A DNA stretch of 38,627 nt from Rubrivivax benzoatilyticus JA2 = ATCC BAA-35 (GCF_000190375.1 NZ_AEWG01000154.1:1-38627); one strand, 5' to 3'; numbered from the stretch's first letter, positions 26,890-38,518 are shown. Numbers and translations: made by a program. The notes: generated from the letters alone by a model not told the origin.

Positions 26890-26896
26890 TATTATC
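26890..26896. promoter_or_regulatory. Shared -10-like element between argH and algZ-like gene
   Basis: TATTATC in a GC-rich 54-base divergent region reads as TATTAT on the plus strand (26890-26895) and GATAAT on the minus strand (26891-26896). For argH it would give a leader of about 33 bases. For the kinase gene it ends 9 bases before the ATG, giving almost no leader. No -35 box is evident on either strand. Confidence 0.4.
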
Positions 26897-26904
26897 CGGC
26901 GGCG

Positions 26905-28026
26905 ATGGACGAAGCCGGCCCCGACGCCTCCAGCAGCCCGCCGTCGCCCCCGGTCTGGCACGACACCTGGCCGGCCGGGCGAGGCCTGTCGTTCACGCCC
27001 AGCCGCTTCGACCGCCTGGCCGAGCAGCGTGCCCGCGACGAGGCCCGGCTCGCCGCCGCCTTCGACGTCTGCCAGCCGGCGCTGGCACTCCGCGCCGCGC
27101 TGCTGGTGCCGACGGTGCTCGTCGTCGTCGCGCTGGCCCAGGCCGCGGACGTCGCCGACTGGCTGGCGCGTGCCGCCGCCGCGGCCTTCGCCGGTGCCGG
27201 CGGCACGCTGCTGTGGCTGGTGGCGCTGTGCTCGTCGCGCACGGCACTGGCGCGGCTGTCCTCGGGCGCGCGGGCCGGTGCGGTGCTGCTGGGCGGCGCC
27301 GCCTGCGCGCTCGTGGCCTGGGCGCCGCTGGTGGCCATCGGCCTGGCCGACACGGCCGGCGGGTTGCGTCTGGCGGGCATCGCGCTGGCGGGCGCCGGCT
27401 TCGCCGCGCTACTGTGGCTGTGGCTGGACCTGCGCGCGCGCAGCGCCGTGCCGGCGGACACCAGCGCGCGCCTGGTCGAGCTGCAGTCGCGCATCCGCCC
27501 GCACTTCCTGTTCAACGCGCTGAACACCGCGCTGGTGCTGGTGCGCGTCGACCCGGCGCGCGCCGAACGCGTGCTCGAGGACCTGGCCGAGCTGTTCCGG
27601 GCGGCGCTGGCCGAGGTCGGCGAGTCGGTCGCGCTGGCCGACGAAATCGAGCTGGCGCGCGCCTACCTGGCGATCGAGCAGGCACGCTACGGCGAGCGCA
27701 TCACCGTCGACTGGGATCTGGACGCCGCCGCCGGCGCGGCGCGTGTGCCGCCGCTGGTGCTGCAGCCGCTGGTGGAGAACGCGGTGCGCCACGGCGTCGA
27801 GCCGGCGGCCGAAGGCGGGCGCATCCGCGTCGCCACCTGCCGCCGGCGCGGCCAGGCCATCGTCACCGTCAGCAACACCGTGCCGGAGCAGCCGTCGGCG
27901 CCCGGCCACGGCATGGCGCTGGACAACGTGCGCGAGCGCCTGCAGCTGCTGCACGACGTGGCCGCCGAGGTCGAGGTCTGGCGCGAGGGACGCGAGTTTC
28001 ACGCCCGCCTCGTGCTGCCGCTGTAG
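26905..28026 (+). CDS. algZ: LytS/AlgZ-type membrane sensor histidine kinase
   Basis: A 373-residue kinase of the His_kinase (PF06580) class. It has a proline-rich N-terminus and four hydrophobic helices between about 60 and 175. The phospho-acceptor H200 is in [16 protein letters not shown], the N box is [12 protein letters not shown], and the glycine-rich [13 protein letters not shown] is typical of LytS-like ATPase domains. The next gene is its LytTR response regulator, 9 bases downstream. The symbol is given because the argH-kinase-regulator-hemC order matches the Pseudomonas argH-algZ-algR-hemC locus; the process controlled here need not be alginate or type IV pili. Confidence 0.85.
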   Translation: MDEAGPDASSSPPSPPVWHDTWPAGRGLSFTPSRFDRLAEQRARDEARLAAAFDVCQPALALRAALLVPTVLVVVALAQAADVADWLARAAAAAFAGAGGTLLWLVALCSSRTALARLSSGARAGAVLLGGAACALVAWAPLVAIGLADTAGGLRLAGIALAGAGFAALLWLWLDLRARSAVPADTSARLVELQSRIRPHFLFNALNTALVLVRVDPARAERVLEDLAELFRAALAEVGESVALADEIELARAYLAIEQARYGERITVDWDLDAAAGAARVPPLVLQPLVENAVRHGVEPAAEGGRIRVATCRRRGQAIVTVSNTVPEQPSAPGHGMALDNVRERLQLLHDVAAEVEVWREGREFHARLVLPL

Positions 28027-28035
28027 CGCACGACG

Positions 28036-28767
28036 ATGGCCGCGCCGCTGTCGGTCCTGATCGTCGACGACGAACCGCTGGCGCGGCTGCGGCTGCGCAC
28101 GCTGCTGGGCGCGGTGACGCAGCCGGCGCTGGTGATCGCCGGCGAGGCCGGCAGCGCCGAGCAGGCGATGGCCCTGGTGCGCCGCGAGCCGCCGGACCTG
28201 CTGCTGCTGGACGTGCGCATGCCCGGCCGCGGCGGGCTGGCGCTGGCCGCGGCGCTGCACGAGTTGCCGCGCCGCCCGGCGGTGGTCTTCGTCAGCGCGC
28301 ACGGCGAGCACGCGCTCGAGGCCTTCGACGTCGAGGCCGTCGACTACCTGACCAAGCCGGTGCGGCTGCAGCGGCTGCAGGCCGCGCTGGAGCGTGTGGC
28401 TGCGCGGCGCGCGCCGCCACCGGCGCCGCCGGCAGGGCCGGTGCTGGTGGTCAGCGAACGGGGCCGGCTGCGGCGCGTGCCGCTGGCCGAGCTGCTGTAC
28501 CTGCGCGCCGAGGCCAAGGCCGTGCTGCTGCGCACGCCCGCCGAGACGATCGTGCTGGACGAGACCCTGGCCGAGCTGGAGCAGCGGCTGGGGCCGGGTT
28601 TCGTGCGCATCCACCGCAACGCGATCGTCGCGCGCGCCGCGGTGCGCGCGCTGGAGCCGCGCGACGCCGACGAAGGCTGGGCGGTGCGCATCGCGCCGGG
28701 CGACGAATGGCTGGCGGTATCGCGCCGCCAGCTCGCCGCGGTGCGCGAGGCGCTGGGGGAGGGCTGA
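28036..28767 (+). CDS. algR: LytTR-family response regulator (AlgR-like)
   Basis: A 243-residue regulator. The receiver domain (1-120) has acidic residues D11-D12, phospho-acceptor D59 in LLLDVRMPGRGG and lysine in YLTKPV. A proline/alanine linker (about 130-145) leads to the LytTR DNA-binding domain (about 148-243) with LLYLRAEAKAVLLRT and FVRIHRNAIVARAAV. It is encoded directly after its LytS-type kinase, so the two form a two-component system at the membrane. In Pseudomonas the homologue controls motility and exopolysaccharide genes; the targets here are unknown. It converges on ppc with a 27-base gap and no clear terminator. Confidence 0.9.
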   Translation: MAAPLSVLIVDDEPLARLRLRTLLGAVTQPALVIAGEAGSAEQAMALVRREPPDLLLLDVRMPGRGGLALAAALHELPRRPAVVFVSAHGEHALEAFDVEAVDYLTKPVRLQRLQAALERVAARRAPPPAPPAGPVLVVSERGRLRRVPLAELLYLRAEAKAVLLRTPAETIVLDETLAELEQRLGPGFVRIHRNAIVARAAVRALEPRDADEGWAVRIAPGDEWLAVSRRQLAAVREALGEG

Positions 28768-28794
28768 GGGCGGCGCCGGTCCCCGCCCCGGGGC

Positions 28795-31626
<2,832 letters not shown>

Positions 31627-31683
31627 CGGGGCTCCCAGAAGGCGTAACCGGATTACCGATTCTGGCACGTCCTGCGCGTTGTC

Positions 31684-31689
31684 GATAAT
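31684..31689 (+). promoter_or_regulatory. -10-like box immediately before hemC
   Basis: GATAAT ends 6 bases before the hemC ATG, and no Shine-Dalgarno sequence is present. If used, transcription would begin at or next to the start codon (leaderless). No convincing -35 box is found 16-18 bases upstream. Confidence 0.4.
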
Positions 31690-31695
31690 TGCGTC

Positions 31696-32625
31696 ATGAG
31701 CTCCAACACCATCATCGCCACCCGCGAAAGCCGCCTGGCCCTCTGGCAGGCCGAACACGTCCGCGACGTGCTGACCGCTCGCTTCGGCCTCGCCGTCGAA
31801 CTGCTGGGCATGACCACCAAGGGCGACCAGATCCTCGACCGCGCGCTGTCCAAGGTCGGCGGCAAGGGCCTGTTCGTGAAGGAGCTCGAGACCGCGCTCG
31901 AGGAAGGCCGCGCCCACCTGGCCGTGCACTCGCTGAAGGACGTGCCGATGGACCTGCCGCCCGGCTTCGCGCTGGCCGCGATCTGGGAGCGCGAGGACCC
32001 GCGCGACGCCTGGGTGTCCAACCAGTACGAGAACCTCGACGCGCTGCCGCAGGGCGCCTGCGTCGGCACTTCCAGCCTGCGCCGCGTCGTGCAGCTGCTG
32101 GCCCGCCGCCCCGACCTGAAGATCGAGCCGCTGCGCGGCAACCTCGACACGCGCCTGCGCAAGCTCGACGAAGGCGGCTACGACGCCATCGTGCTGGCCG
32201 CCGCCGGCCTGAAGCGCCTGGGCCTGGGCGCGCGCATCCGTTCGCTGTTCGATACCTCGGTGATGATCCCGGCCGCCGGCCAGGGCGCGCTGGGCATCGA
32301 GATCCGCGAGGACGACACCCGCCTGAAGGAGCTGCTGGCGCAGACCCTGCACCTGCCGACCTTCCTGGCCTGCCACGCCGAGCGCGCCGTGTCGCGTTCG
32401 CTGGGCGGCAGCTGCTCGATGCCGCTGGCCGCCTTCGGCCAGTGGAACGACGGCGTGCTGACGATCGACGCCGCGCTGGGCCACAGCACCGAGCTGACGC
32501 GCCCGCTGATCAAGGTGCGTGTCACCGGCACGCCGACCGACGAGGCCAGCGCCCGCGCGCTGGGCGAACATGCCGCCGCGCTGCTGCGCGAGGCCGGCGC
32601 CGGCGACTATCTGCCGGCCTGCTGA
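31696..32625 (+). CDS. hemC: Hydroxymethylbilane synthase (porphobilinogen deaminase)
   Basis: A 309-residue cytoplasmic enzyme that polymerises four porphobilinogen units. Conserved segments: [43 protein letters not shown] with the catalytic aspartate region, VGTSSLRR, and the dipyrromethane cofactor cysteine C240 in [11 protein letters not shown]. It is the first of four same-strand genes hemC-hemD-hemX-hemY. The ATG at 31696 lacks a ribosome-binding site and follows GATAAT by 6 bases. Confidence 0.97.
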   Translation: MSSNTIIATRESRLALWQAEHVRDVLTARFGLAVELLGMTTKGDQILDRALSKVGGKGLFVKELETALEEGRAHLAVHSLKDVPMDLPPGFALAAIWEREDPRDAWVSNQYENLDALPQGACVGTSSLRRVVQLLARRPDLKIEPLRGNLDTRLRKLDEGGYDAIVLAAAGLKRLGLGARIRSLFDTSVMIPAAGQGALGIEIREDDTRLKELLAQTLHLPTFLACHAERAVSRSLGGSCSMPLAAFGQWNDGVLTIDAALGHSTELTRPLIKVRVTGTPTDEASARALGEHAAALLREAGAGDYLPAC

Positions 32626-32627
32626 CG

Positions 32628-33401
32628 GTGCGCATCATCGTCACCCGGCCGGCGGATCAGGCGGCCGCCTGGGTGGCGCGGCTGCAGGATCTGGGCGCCG
32701 ACGCCGCGGCGCTGCCGCTGATCGGCATCGAGCCCGCCGAGGACCCGCAGCCGCTGCGTGCGGCCTGGCGGTCCCTGGCCGACTACGCGCTGGTGATGTT
32801 CGTCAGCCCGAATGCCGTCGCCCATTTCTTCGCGCTGCGGCCGGCCGGCTGTGACTGGCCGGCGGCGACGCTGGCCGGCTCGGTCGGCCCGGGTTCGTCG
32901 GCGGCGCTGCGCGAGGCCGGCGTCGGCGAGCGTGTGGTCGAGCCCGCCGCCGACGCCCGGGCTTTCGACTCCGAGGCGCTGTGGCTCCAGCTGCAGGACC
33001 GCGACTGGGCCGGCCGCCGCGTGCTCGTCGTGCGCGGCGAGGACGGGCGTGAATGGTTGGCCGAGACGCTGCGCGGCCGCGGTGCCTTCGTCGAGTTCGT
33101 TGCCGCCTACCGCCGCCGTCCGCCCCGGCCCGACGAGGCCGGCCGGGCGCTGCTCGATGCCGCGCTCGCCTTCCCGCACGAGCACCTGTGGCATTTCAGC
33201 AGCAGCGAGGCCGTCGGCCACCTGCGTGCCCTGGCGCCCGGTGCCGACTGGTCGCGTTCGCGCGCCGTCGCTTCGCATCCGCGCATCGCCGCGGCGGCGA
33301 GGGCGCTGGGCTTCGCCGATGTGGCCGAGCTGCCGCCCTCCGTCGAGGTGGTGGCCGAATGGGCCTCGCGCAGGCCGCCGATAGAATCGGCGTCCCTGTG
33401 A
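32628..33401 (+). CDS. hemD: Uroporphyrinogen-III synthase
   Basis: A 257-residue protein with the two-domain HemD fold: [17 protein letters not shown] at the N-terminus, [17 protein letters not shown] around residues 47-63, and the C-terminal domain with [20 protein letters not shown] and [13 protein letters not shown]. It cyclises hydroxymethylbilane with D-ring inversion to uroporphyrinogen III. Start GTG 32628 is two bases after the hemC stop, so coupling is likely. The family is poorly conserved in sequence; position after hemC supports the call. Its stop overlaps the GTG of hemX. Confidence 0.92.
   Translation: MRIIVTRPADQAAAWVARLQDLGADAAALPLIGIEPAEDPQPLRAAWRSLADYALVMFVSPNAVAHFFALRPAGCDWPAATLAGSVGPGSSAALREAGVGERVVEPAADARAFDSEALWLQLQDRDWAGRRVLVVRGEDGREWLAETLRGRGAFVEFVAAYRRRPPRPDEAGRALLDAALAFPHEHLWHFSSSEAVGHLRALAPGADWSRSRAVASHPRIAAAARALGFADVAELPPSVEVVAEWASRRPPIESASL
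33379..33393 (+). promoter_or_regulatory. Dyad with -10-like box before hemX
   Basis: GCCGAT-AGA-ATCGGC is a perfect 6-base inverted repeat whose centre reads TAGAAT (33382-33387). It lies within the last codons of hemD and ends just before the hemX GTG at 33398. It may be an internal promoter for hemX-hemY, again with almost no leader, or simply a coding coincidence. Confidence 0.3.
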
Positions 33402-34516
33402 CCGAGCCCGTCTCGCCCCCTTCTCCAGACCCGGTGCCGCCGGCCCCCGCGCCGGTGCCCGTGGCCGCCGCCGCGCCGTTGCTGCCGGCGCGCTGGATCG
33501 CGACTGCCGCCGCCGTGCTGGCCGCGCTGGCCACGGCGGCCGGCGTGCTCGCCTGGAACACCCAGCAGCGCGTGAAGGCGCTGGAGACCGAGCTCGTCAA
33601 GCGCCAGCAGGACGCCGGCGCCGAGGCTGCCGAGGCCCGCGTCGCCGCACGGTCCGCGCAGGACGTCGCGCGTGACGCGGCGGCCAAGCTGGCAGTGCTC
33701 GAGGCGCGGGTCGCCGAGTCGACGATCCAGCGCGGCCAGCTCGAGGACCTCATCCAGTCGCTGGCCCGCTCCCGCGACGAGAACGTGCTCGCCGACGTCG
33801 AGAACGCGATCCGCGTCGCGATGCAGCAGACCGCGATCACCGGCAGCGCCGAGCCGCTGGTGGCCACGCTCAAGCAGGCCGACGAACGGCTGGCGCGCTA
33901 CAAGGAACCCCGCCTGGAGCGGGTGCGCCGGGCGCTTGCCCAGGACCTGGACCGCGCCCGCTCCGTCGGTGGCGCCGACCTGGCGCTGCTGGCGATCCGG
34001 CTCGACGAGGCGATCCGCACGGTCGACGAGCTTCCGTTGCTGTCGGCGGTCGACCATCGCCGGTCCGCGGCGCGCCCGGCCGCGACGGCGGCACCGGCGC
34101 CCGCCTCCGGCGCGTCGTCGGCCGAGGCGGCCGCGTCCGGGCTGCCCTGGGGCGAACGCTGGAAGCTGGTGGCCGGGACGATCTGGCAGGAGGTGCGTGA
34201 ACTGGTGCGCGTGACGCGCATCGAGCACCCCGAGGCCATGCTGGTCGCGCCCGAGCAGACCTGGTTCCTGCGCGAGAACCTCAAGCTGCGCCTGCTCAAT
34301 GCCCGTCTGGCGCTGCTGTCGCGCCAGTTCGACACGGCGCAGTCCGACCTGCGTGACGCCTTGTCGGCGCTCGACCGCTATTTCGACCCGCAGTCGCGCC
34401 GCGTCGCGGCGACGCTCGAGCTGGTGCGCCAGGTGCAATCGCAGGCGCGCGTGGCCACGGTGCCGCGGCCCGACGCCACGCTGGCCGCGATCGCGACGGT
34501 GGCGGCCGGACGCTGA
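33398..34516 (+). CDS. hemX: HemX family uroporphyrinogen-III C-methyltransferase-like membrane protein
   Basis: A 372-residue protein: a proline-rich cytoplasmic N-terminus (1-28), one transmembrane helix (about 33-52), a periplasmic coiled coil (about 55-125, ending near LEDLIQSLARSRDEN), and a helical C-terminal domain (WKLVAGTIWQEVRELVRVTR and LRENLKLRLLNARLALLSRQ). This matches HemX proteins encoded after hemD. Their function is uncertain; despite the historic name they lack the methyltransferase fold. The GTG start overlaps the hemD stop (GTGA). It precedes hemY by 17 bases. Confidence 0.88.
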   Translation: MTEPVSPPSPDPVPPAPAPVPVAAAAPLLPARWIATAAAVLAALATAAGVLAWNTQQRVKALETELVKRQQDAGAEAAEARVAARSAQDVARDAAAKLAVLEARVAESTIQRGQLEDLIQSLARSRDENVLADVENAIRVAMQQTAITGSAEPLVATLKQADERLARYKEPRLERVRRALAQDLDRARSVGGADLALLAIRLDEAIRTVDELPLLSAVDHRRSAARPAATAAPAPASGASSAEAAASGLPWGERWKLVAGTIWQEVRELVRVTRIEHPEAMLVAPEQTWFLRENLKLRLLNARLALLSRQFDTAQSDLRDALSALDRYFDPQSRRVAATLELVRQVQSQARVATVPRPDATLAAIATVAAGR

Positions 34517-34533
34517 GGGCCGGGGCGACCGCG

Positions 34534-35787
34534 ATGCGCATCGTCATCTGGCTCGTGCTGCTGTGCGTGGTGGCGGTCGTTGCCGCGACCACGCTGGGCA
34601 GCAATGACGGCGTCGTCACGATCTACTGGCGTGGCTGGCGCACCGACCTGTCGCTGAACCTGTTCGTGCTGATCGTGGTTGGCGGCGCGTTCGCGATCAC
34701 GTCGGCGGCGCAGGCGGTCAATGCCTTGGTCACCTTGCCCAAGCGCGCCGGCGAATGGCGCGCGCTGCGCCGCGAGCGTCTGGCGCAAGCGGCGCTGCGC
34801 GAGGCCCTGGCCGAGTATTTCAGCGCCCGCTACAGCCGGGCCCACAAGGCGGCCTCGCGGGCGATCGCGATCCAGCAGGATTCGCCCGAGCTGCGCGCCG
34901 ACGCCGAGTTCTCGGTGCTGGCCCATCTGCTGGCCGCCGGCAGCCTGCATCGCCTTCAGGACCGCACGCGGCGCGACGAACTGCTTCGCCAGATGCCGGT
35001 GGCGGGCCGCAAGGGCGGTGTCGGCGCCGGCCGCAGCGTCGACGACGGCGCCCGGCTGCTGGCTGCCGAGTGGGCGCTCGATGACCGCGACGCCGGCCGT
35101 GCGCTGGAGTTGCTGGCCGAGCTGCCCCCGGGCGTCGCCCGCCGCACCCAGGCCCTGCGTCTGAAGCTGCAGGCTTGCCGCCTGGCGCGGCGGCCGCTGG
35201 AGGCGCTGCACACTGCGCGTCTGCTGGCCAAGCACCAGGGCTTTTCGCCGGTGGCGGCGCTGGGCCTGCTGCGCTCGCTGGCCTTCGAGGCGCTGGAGGG
35301 GGTTCACGACACGCAGCAGCTTCGCCAGCTGTGGGACGAGTTCGACGCCGCCGACCGGCGCGACGCGATCGTCGTCGCCCGGGCGGCGCGCCGTGCGGCC
35401 GCGCTGGGTGCCGTCGACACCGGTCGCGACTGGTTGCGGCCGTTCTGGGAGCGCGCCGGTGAACTGGCGCGCGACGAGCGCGAGGAGATCGCGCTGGCGC
35501 TGATCGACTGTGTCGCCGGCGTCGGCAGCGATTGGCTGCCGCGTTTGGAACAGGCCGCGGCCGCCCACGCCCACGAGCCGGCCGTGGTGGCGGCCGTCGG
35601 CACGGTGTATGCCGAGCGCCAGCTGTGGGGCAAGGCGCGCCGTCTGCTCGAGCAGGCGGCGGGTTCGCCGGCGCTGTCGTCCATGGCGCGTCGCCGCTGC
35701 TGGCGCCTGCTGGCGCGCCTCGCGCGCGAGGAGTCGGACGAGGATCGTGCACGTGATTGCGAAAATTTTGCTGCGGGGCTGGACTAA
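34534..35787 (+). CDS. hemY: HemY family membrane protein
   Basis: A 417-residue HemY_N protein. It has two N-terminal transmembrane helices (about 3-20 and 38-62) separated by the conserved NDGVVTIYWRGWRTDLSLN, and then a TPR-like helical domain (about 75-417) with AEYFSARYSRAHKAASRA. It is unrelated to the Bacillus HemY oxidase. It is thought to act with HemX at the membrane in a late or scaffolding role in haem synthesis; the mechanism is unknown. It is the last gene of the hem cluster; its TAA stop at 35785-35787 is close to the tRNA promoter. Confidence 0.9.
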   Translation: MRIVIWLVLLCVVAVVAATTLGSNDGVVTIYWRGWRTDLSLNLFVLIVVGGAFAITSAAQAVNALVTLPKRAGEWRALRRERLAQAALREALAEYFSARYSRAHKAASRAIAIQQDSPELRADAEFSVLAHLLAAGSLHRLQDRTRRDELLRQMPVAGRKGGVGAGRSVDDGARLLAAEWALDDRDAGRALELLAELPPGVARRTQALRLKLQACRLARRPLEALHTARLLAKHQGFSPVAALGLLRSLAFEALEGVHDTQQLRQLWDEFDAADRRDAIVVARAARRAAALGAVDTGRDWLRPFWERAGELARDEREEIALALIDCVAGVGSDWLPRLEQAAAAHAHEPAVVAAVGTVYAERQLWGKARRLLEQAAGSPALSSMARRRCWRLLARLAREESDEDRARDCENFAAGLD

Positions 35788-35807
35788 TCGAAAAAACGTG
35801 CTATAGT
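35780..35807 (+). promoter_or_regulatory. Candidate promoter of tRNA-Arg
   Basis: A -35-like TGGACT (35780-35785, overlapping the hemY stop), 16 bases including an A6 tract, and the -10 box TATAGT (35802-35807), 10 bases before the mature tRNA. A typical strong stable-RNA arrangement. Confidence 0.5.
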
Positions 35808-35817
35808 TTCTTTCTTC

Positions 35818-35894
35818 GCGGCTGTAGCTCAGCTGGATAGAGTACTTGGCTACGAACCAAGGGGTCGTGGGTTCGATTCCTGCCAGCCGCACCA
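35818..35894 (+). tRNA. tRNA-Arg (anticodon ACG)
   Basis: A 77-base tRNA with encoded CCA. The acceptor stem GCGGCTG (35818-35824) pairs with CAGCCGC (35884-35890). The anticodon stem CTTGG/CCAAG encloses loop CTACGAA, with anticodon ACG at 35852-35854, and the T loop is GTTCGATTC. ACG, with A34 deaminated to inosine, reads the CGU, CGC and CGA codons, the dominant arginine codons here. A perfect 14-base terminator hairpin follows. Confidence 0.98.
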
Positions 35895-35907
35895 GAACTA
35901 CGTTCTA

Positions 35908-35948
35908 GAAAACGGGTTAGCTCCGAAAGGGCTAACCCGTTTTCTTTG
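35908..35948 (+). terminator. Rho-independent terminator after tRNA-Arg
   Basis: A perfect 14-base stem (GAAAACGGGTTAGC at 35908-35921 pairing with its complement at 35931-35944) with a 9-base loop, followed by TTTG. It begins 13 bases after the tRNA. The A tract on the 5' arm means it could also act on the minus strand. Confidence 0.9.
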
Positions 35949-36464
35949 TCCTGTGGGTTCTGCGTGCCGCACGGCACACGTGCTGTCGCGTGTGACTTCG
36001 CTTCGGCGACCGGCCTCGGTCGGTGCTCGGGGCATGCTCGGTAGCCCGTTGCCGATCGGCTTTGAGCGGATCCTGCTGCTGTTCGCGTGGTTGCGCGTGC
36101 GTCCACTCGATGAATGACGTCGTGGCGCCTTTCGTGTCGCCGTCGCCGGCCCCCGTTCATCTGCGTCAAACCGTGTTCGTCGTGCCGGTTAATCCGGTCA
36201 TGGCGTCGCCGATACCAGGGCGTCCGTCTTTGCCGCATCGCCGATGCCGGGCCGGGGTAGCGGGCAGTGCCGCCGGTCGGGTGCTCGTCTTCCTGCCGCT
36301 TGGCATCGACATTGGACGGATGCCGCTGATGTTTGAGGCCATCGGCTGTGACCTGCGTCGTGGCCTCGCGGTGACCAACGTTGCCTCCGTCCGTGTCTTC
36401 TGGCGGCTGCATCCGCCTGGCGCCGAGGCGACTCGGGCGCCTGCCACGAACCGAGGGAGAAAAC
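35949..36464. other. 516-base intergenic stretch without a supportable gene
   Basis: Between the tRNA terminator and the Sel1 gene. Open frames exist on both strands, but none has a plausible start with ribosome-binding site, recognisable homology or normal codon pattern. The last bases carry GAGGGAGA, the ribosome-binding site of the Sel1 gene. I see no promoter, repeat or structured RNA that I could defend. Confidence 0.5.
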
Positions 36465-38045
36465 ATGAATACCAAGAACGTCGTCGTCACGCTGTTGGCG
36501 CTGCTGTCCGTTTCCGCCATGCCGGCCAGCGCCGAGTCCGCCGGCGACTGGTACGAGCGCATGGGCAAAGGCGATTGCACGACTGCGCTCGAGGAGCTGC
36601 GTCGCGGCGCCGAGTCCGGCGATGCCTCTTATCAGAACGCACTGGCCGGTGCGTACTACGACGGCGTCTGCGTCCAGCGGAGCCGCGAGGACGCCGCGGC
36701 CTGGTATCGCAAGGCGGCCCTGCAGGGCCATGGCGCGTCCCAGTATGGCGTTGCCTATCTGTACGTGAAGGGCGAGGGGCTGCCGCAGGACTACGCGCAG
36801 GCGGCCTCGTGGTTCCGCAAGGCCGCGGACCAGGGGCACCTCGCAGCCGGGAACTGGATCGGCTGGCTGCACGAGCAGGGGCTCGGCGTCCAGAAGAGTG
36901 TCGGCGAGGCGTCCCGTTGGTACCGCTGGGCGGCCGAGCGGGGTGATGCCATCGCGCAGCGCAACTTCGGTCGGCTGCTGTTCAATGGCAGTGGCGTCAA
37001 GAAGGATGTGGCCGCGGCCGCGGGCTGGTTCCGCAAGTCGGCGGACCAGGGTGACGCCGATGCGCAGAACTGGATCGGCTGGATGTCAGAGCGAGGGCAG
37101 GGTCTGCCTCAGGACTACGTCCAGGCGGTCGTCTGGTACCGGTACGCGGCAGAGCAGGGTCTCGCGATGGCGCAAGCCAATCTTGGGGTTCTGCTGGCCT
37201 CGGGTCTCGGCGTGACGAAGGATCCGGAGCAGGCGGCGGCTTGGTATCGCAAGGCCGCAGAACAGGGTGAGCCTCGCGCCCAGTACCTTCTCGGTGTCGC
37301 CCTGGCCGGCGGCGATGGCGTGGCCAAGGACGCCCACGAGGCGGTCGTCTGGTATCGCAAGGCGGCCGAACAGGGGCGCGCGCGTGCCCAGTTCAAGCTT
37401 GCCTATGCGTATGCCAGCGGCGAAGGTGTCGAGAAGAGTCCTCGCGAGGCTGCCGCCTGGTATCTCAAGGCTGCCGAACAGGGCGACTCGGACGCGCAGA
37501 ACAACCTCGGCCTCCTATATGAACTGGGTGACGGCGTGCGACAGGACGCGAGCGAAGCCGCGCGCTGGTACGAGCTCTCGGCGCGCCAGGGCAATGCCTG
37601 GGGGCAGCGAAACATCGCGCTGATGCTGCGCGACGGCGAAGGGCTCCCTGCGAGCCCGATCCAGGCCTACGCGTGGCTCAACCTCGCGGCCAGTGCCGAC
37701 ACGCCGCATCCCGATGCGGCGGAAGAGCGCAACGCGCTCGCCGCGCGGTTGAGCAAGGCTCAACTTCAGGATGGGCAGCGCCTGGCGCGCGCTTGGAAGC
37801 CGGGCTCTGCGATGGGTGCGCCCCGGGTGAAGGCCGAAGCCCCGGCCCCGGCGCGCCCGGCGTCGGCCGACGGTCTCTATCCGGCGCGCCCGGCCGCCCG
37901 CCCGGGCGTGACGACCTGCAACACCCGCTGTGTCAACGGCGACTGCTATCGCACCTACGACAGCGGACGCAAGGTCCGCTTCCAGGCGCGCCAGCGTTTC
38001 AATCCGCTGACCAGCCAGCTCGAGTGGGACTCGGGGGCCTGCTGA
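36465..38045 (+). CDS. Exported Sel1-repeat protein with cysteine-containing C-terminal domain
   Basis: A 526-residue protein with a signal peptide (1-23: basic start, hydrophobic core LLALLSV, then AMPASA). It has about ten Sel1-like TPR repeats of 36 residues, each carrying an A-x-W-Y/F-R-K-A-A-x-Q-G core (for example AAAWYRKAAEQGE). An alanine/proline-rich linker follows (about 450-482), then a short C-terminal domain with four cysteines (TCNTRCVNGDCYRTYDSG and a final SGAC), likely disulfide-bonded. Sel1 proteins are scaffolds for protein contacts in the periplasm or at the cell surface. The ATG has GAGGGAG 6-7 bases upstream. Partners are unknown. Codon use is slightly less GC-biased than in its neighbours. 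Confidence 0.9.
   Translation: MNTKNVVVTLLALLSVSAMPASAESAGDWYERMGKGDCTTALEELRRGAESGDASYQNALAGAYYDGVCVQRSREDAAAWYRKAALQGHGASQYGVAYLYVKGEGLPQDYAQAASWFRKAADQGHLAAGNWIGWLHEQGLGVQKSVGEASRWYRWAAERGDAIAQRNFGRLLFNGSGVKKDVAAAAGWFRKSADQGDADAQNWIGWMSERGQGLPQDYVQAVVWYRYAAEQGLAMAQANLGVLLASGLGVTKDPEQAAAWYRKAAEQGEPRAQYLLGVALAGGDGVAKDAHEAVVWYRKAAEQGRARAQFKLAYAYASGEGVEKSPREAAAWYLKAAEQGDSDAQNNLGLLYELGDGVRQDASEAARWYELSARQGNAWGQRNIALMLRDGEGLPASPIQAYAWLNLAASADTPHPDAAEERNALAARLSKAQLQDGQRLARAWKPGSAMGAPRVKAEAPAPARPASADGLYPARPAARPGVTTCNTRCVNGDCYRTYDSGRKVRFQARQRFNPLTSQLEWDSGAC
36660..37690 (+). repeat. Tandem Sel1 repeats, about 108 bases each
   Basis: In-frame tandem repeat within the Sel1 gene: about ten degenerate 36-codon units. 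A recurring DNA core of the type TGGTATCGCAAGGC(G/C)GC appears in several units (36702, 37241, 37349). Degenerate enough that recombination between units is possible but not evident. Confidence 0.75.
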
Positions 38046-38340
38046 GTCGTGTCCAGCGTGCGGGTGCGATGCTCGGGCGTGCTGTGCCGGCAGGGCTGTG
38101 CCTACGCTTGTGTCGTGCAGTCGCTGACTCGCGAGACGTACGCGGACCCGAGGTGCGCCTTTGGGTCCGCGAGGTGCTTCTGCAAGGTGCCTCCGGCGGG
38201 AAGAGTGGGGGAGGGCGCCGCAGTCGCGGCGGCGTGGCGACCTGTCCCTGTCGCCGCGGGGCCGGATCGGGCAGGGCTCTCGGGTCAGCGGGGCTAGGTC
38301 ATGGCTGGCCGCTGTCGACGTCGGTGACGGTGTCCTGCAA
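38046..38340. other. Intergenic region between Sel1 gene and rRNA promoters
   Basis: About 295 bases with no gene I can support. Short open frames here have no ribosome-binding site or recognisable product. No terminator hairpin with a T run is visible after the Sel1 stop. Confidence 0.5.
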
Positions 38341-38359
38341 ACTTTTATCGTTGAACCGC

Positions 38360-38389
38360 TTGCAATCGGTTTTGGAGCCGTGCTACAGT
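38360..38389 (+). promoter_or_regulatory. Candidate distal rRNA promoter
   Basis: TTGCAA (38360-38365), 18 bases, TACAGT (38384-38389). It lies 124 bases before the stronger promoter at 38484. Tandem promoters are common in front of rRNA operons, but this one is only moderately convincing. Confidence 0.4.
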
Positions 38390-38483
38390 CACAGGCTCCG
38401 CTGATCGACGGTGGTGCTTCGAAAGAAGCGGTGCCGGAGAAACTCTGAAAAGGGTTTCGACGAAAAGCGGAAAAGCCGAGTGC

Positions 38484-38512
38484 TTGACAGGGTTTAAAAA
38501 GAATGTCAGAAT
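38484..38512 (+). promoter_or_regulatory. Main rRNA operon promoter
   Basis: Perfect -35 TTGACA (38484-38489), 17-base AT-rich spacer, -10 CAGAAT (38507-38512). Upstream DNA (38430-38480) has repeated A tracts like an UP element. Transcription should start near 38519. It sits just before a 16S leader with a boxA. Confidence 0.8.
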
Positions 38513-38518
38513 CTCGGT

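Noticed and set aside
31663..31677. Sigma-54-like TGGCACG-N4-xxGC sequence upstream of hemC
   Set aside because: GG and GC spacing fits, but the TT of the -12 element is missing, no enhancer-binding regulator is nearby, and sigma-54 control of hemC would be unusual. Probably chance.
35801..36580. Minus-strand open frame containing AGRNRTHDPLVRSQVL
   Set aside because: This peptide is the well-known artefact of translating tRNA-Arg in antisense; the frame covers the tRNA, its terminator and the Sel1 start.
36023..36946. Plus-strand open frame in the gap before the Sel1 gene
   Set aside because: No ribosome-binding site or homology, and it runs out of frame into the Sel1 coding region.
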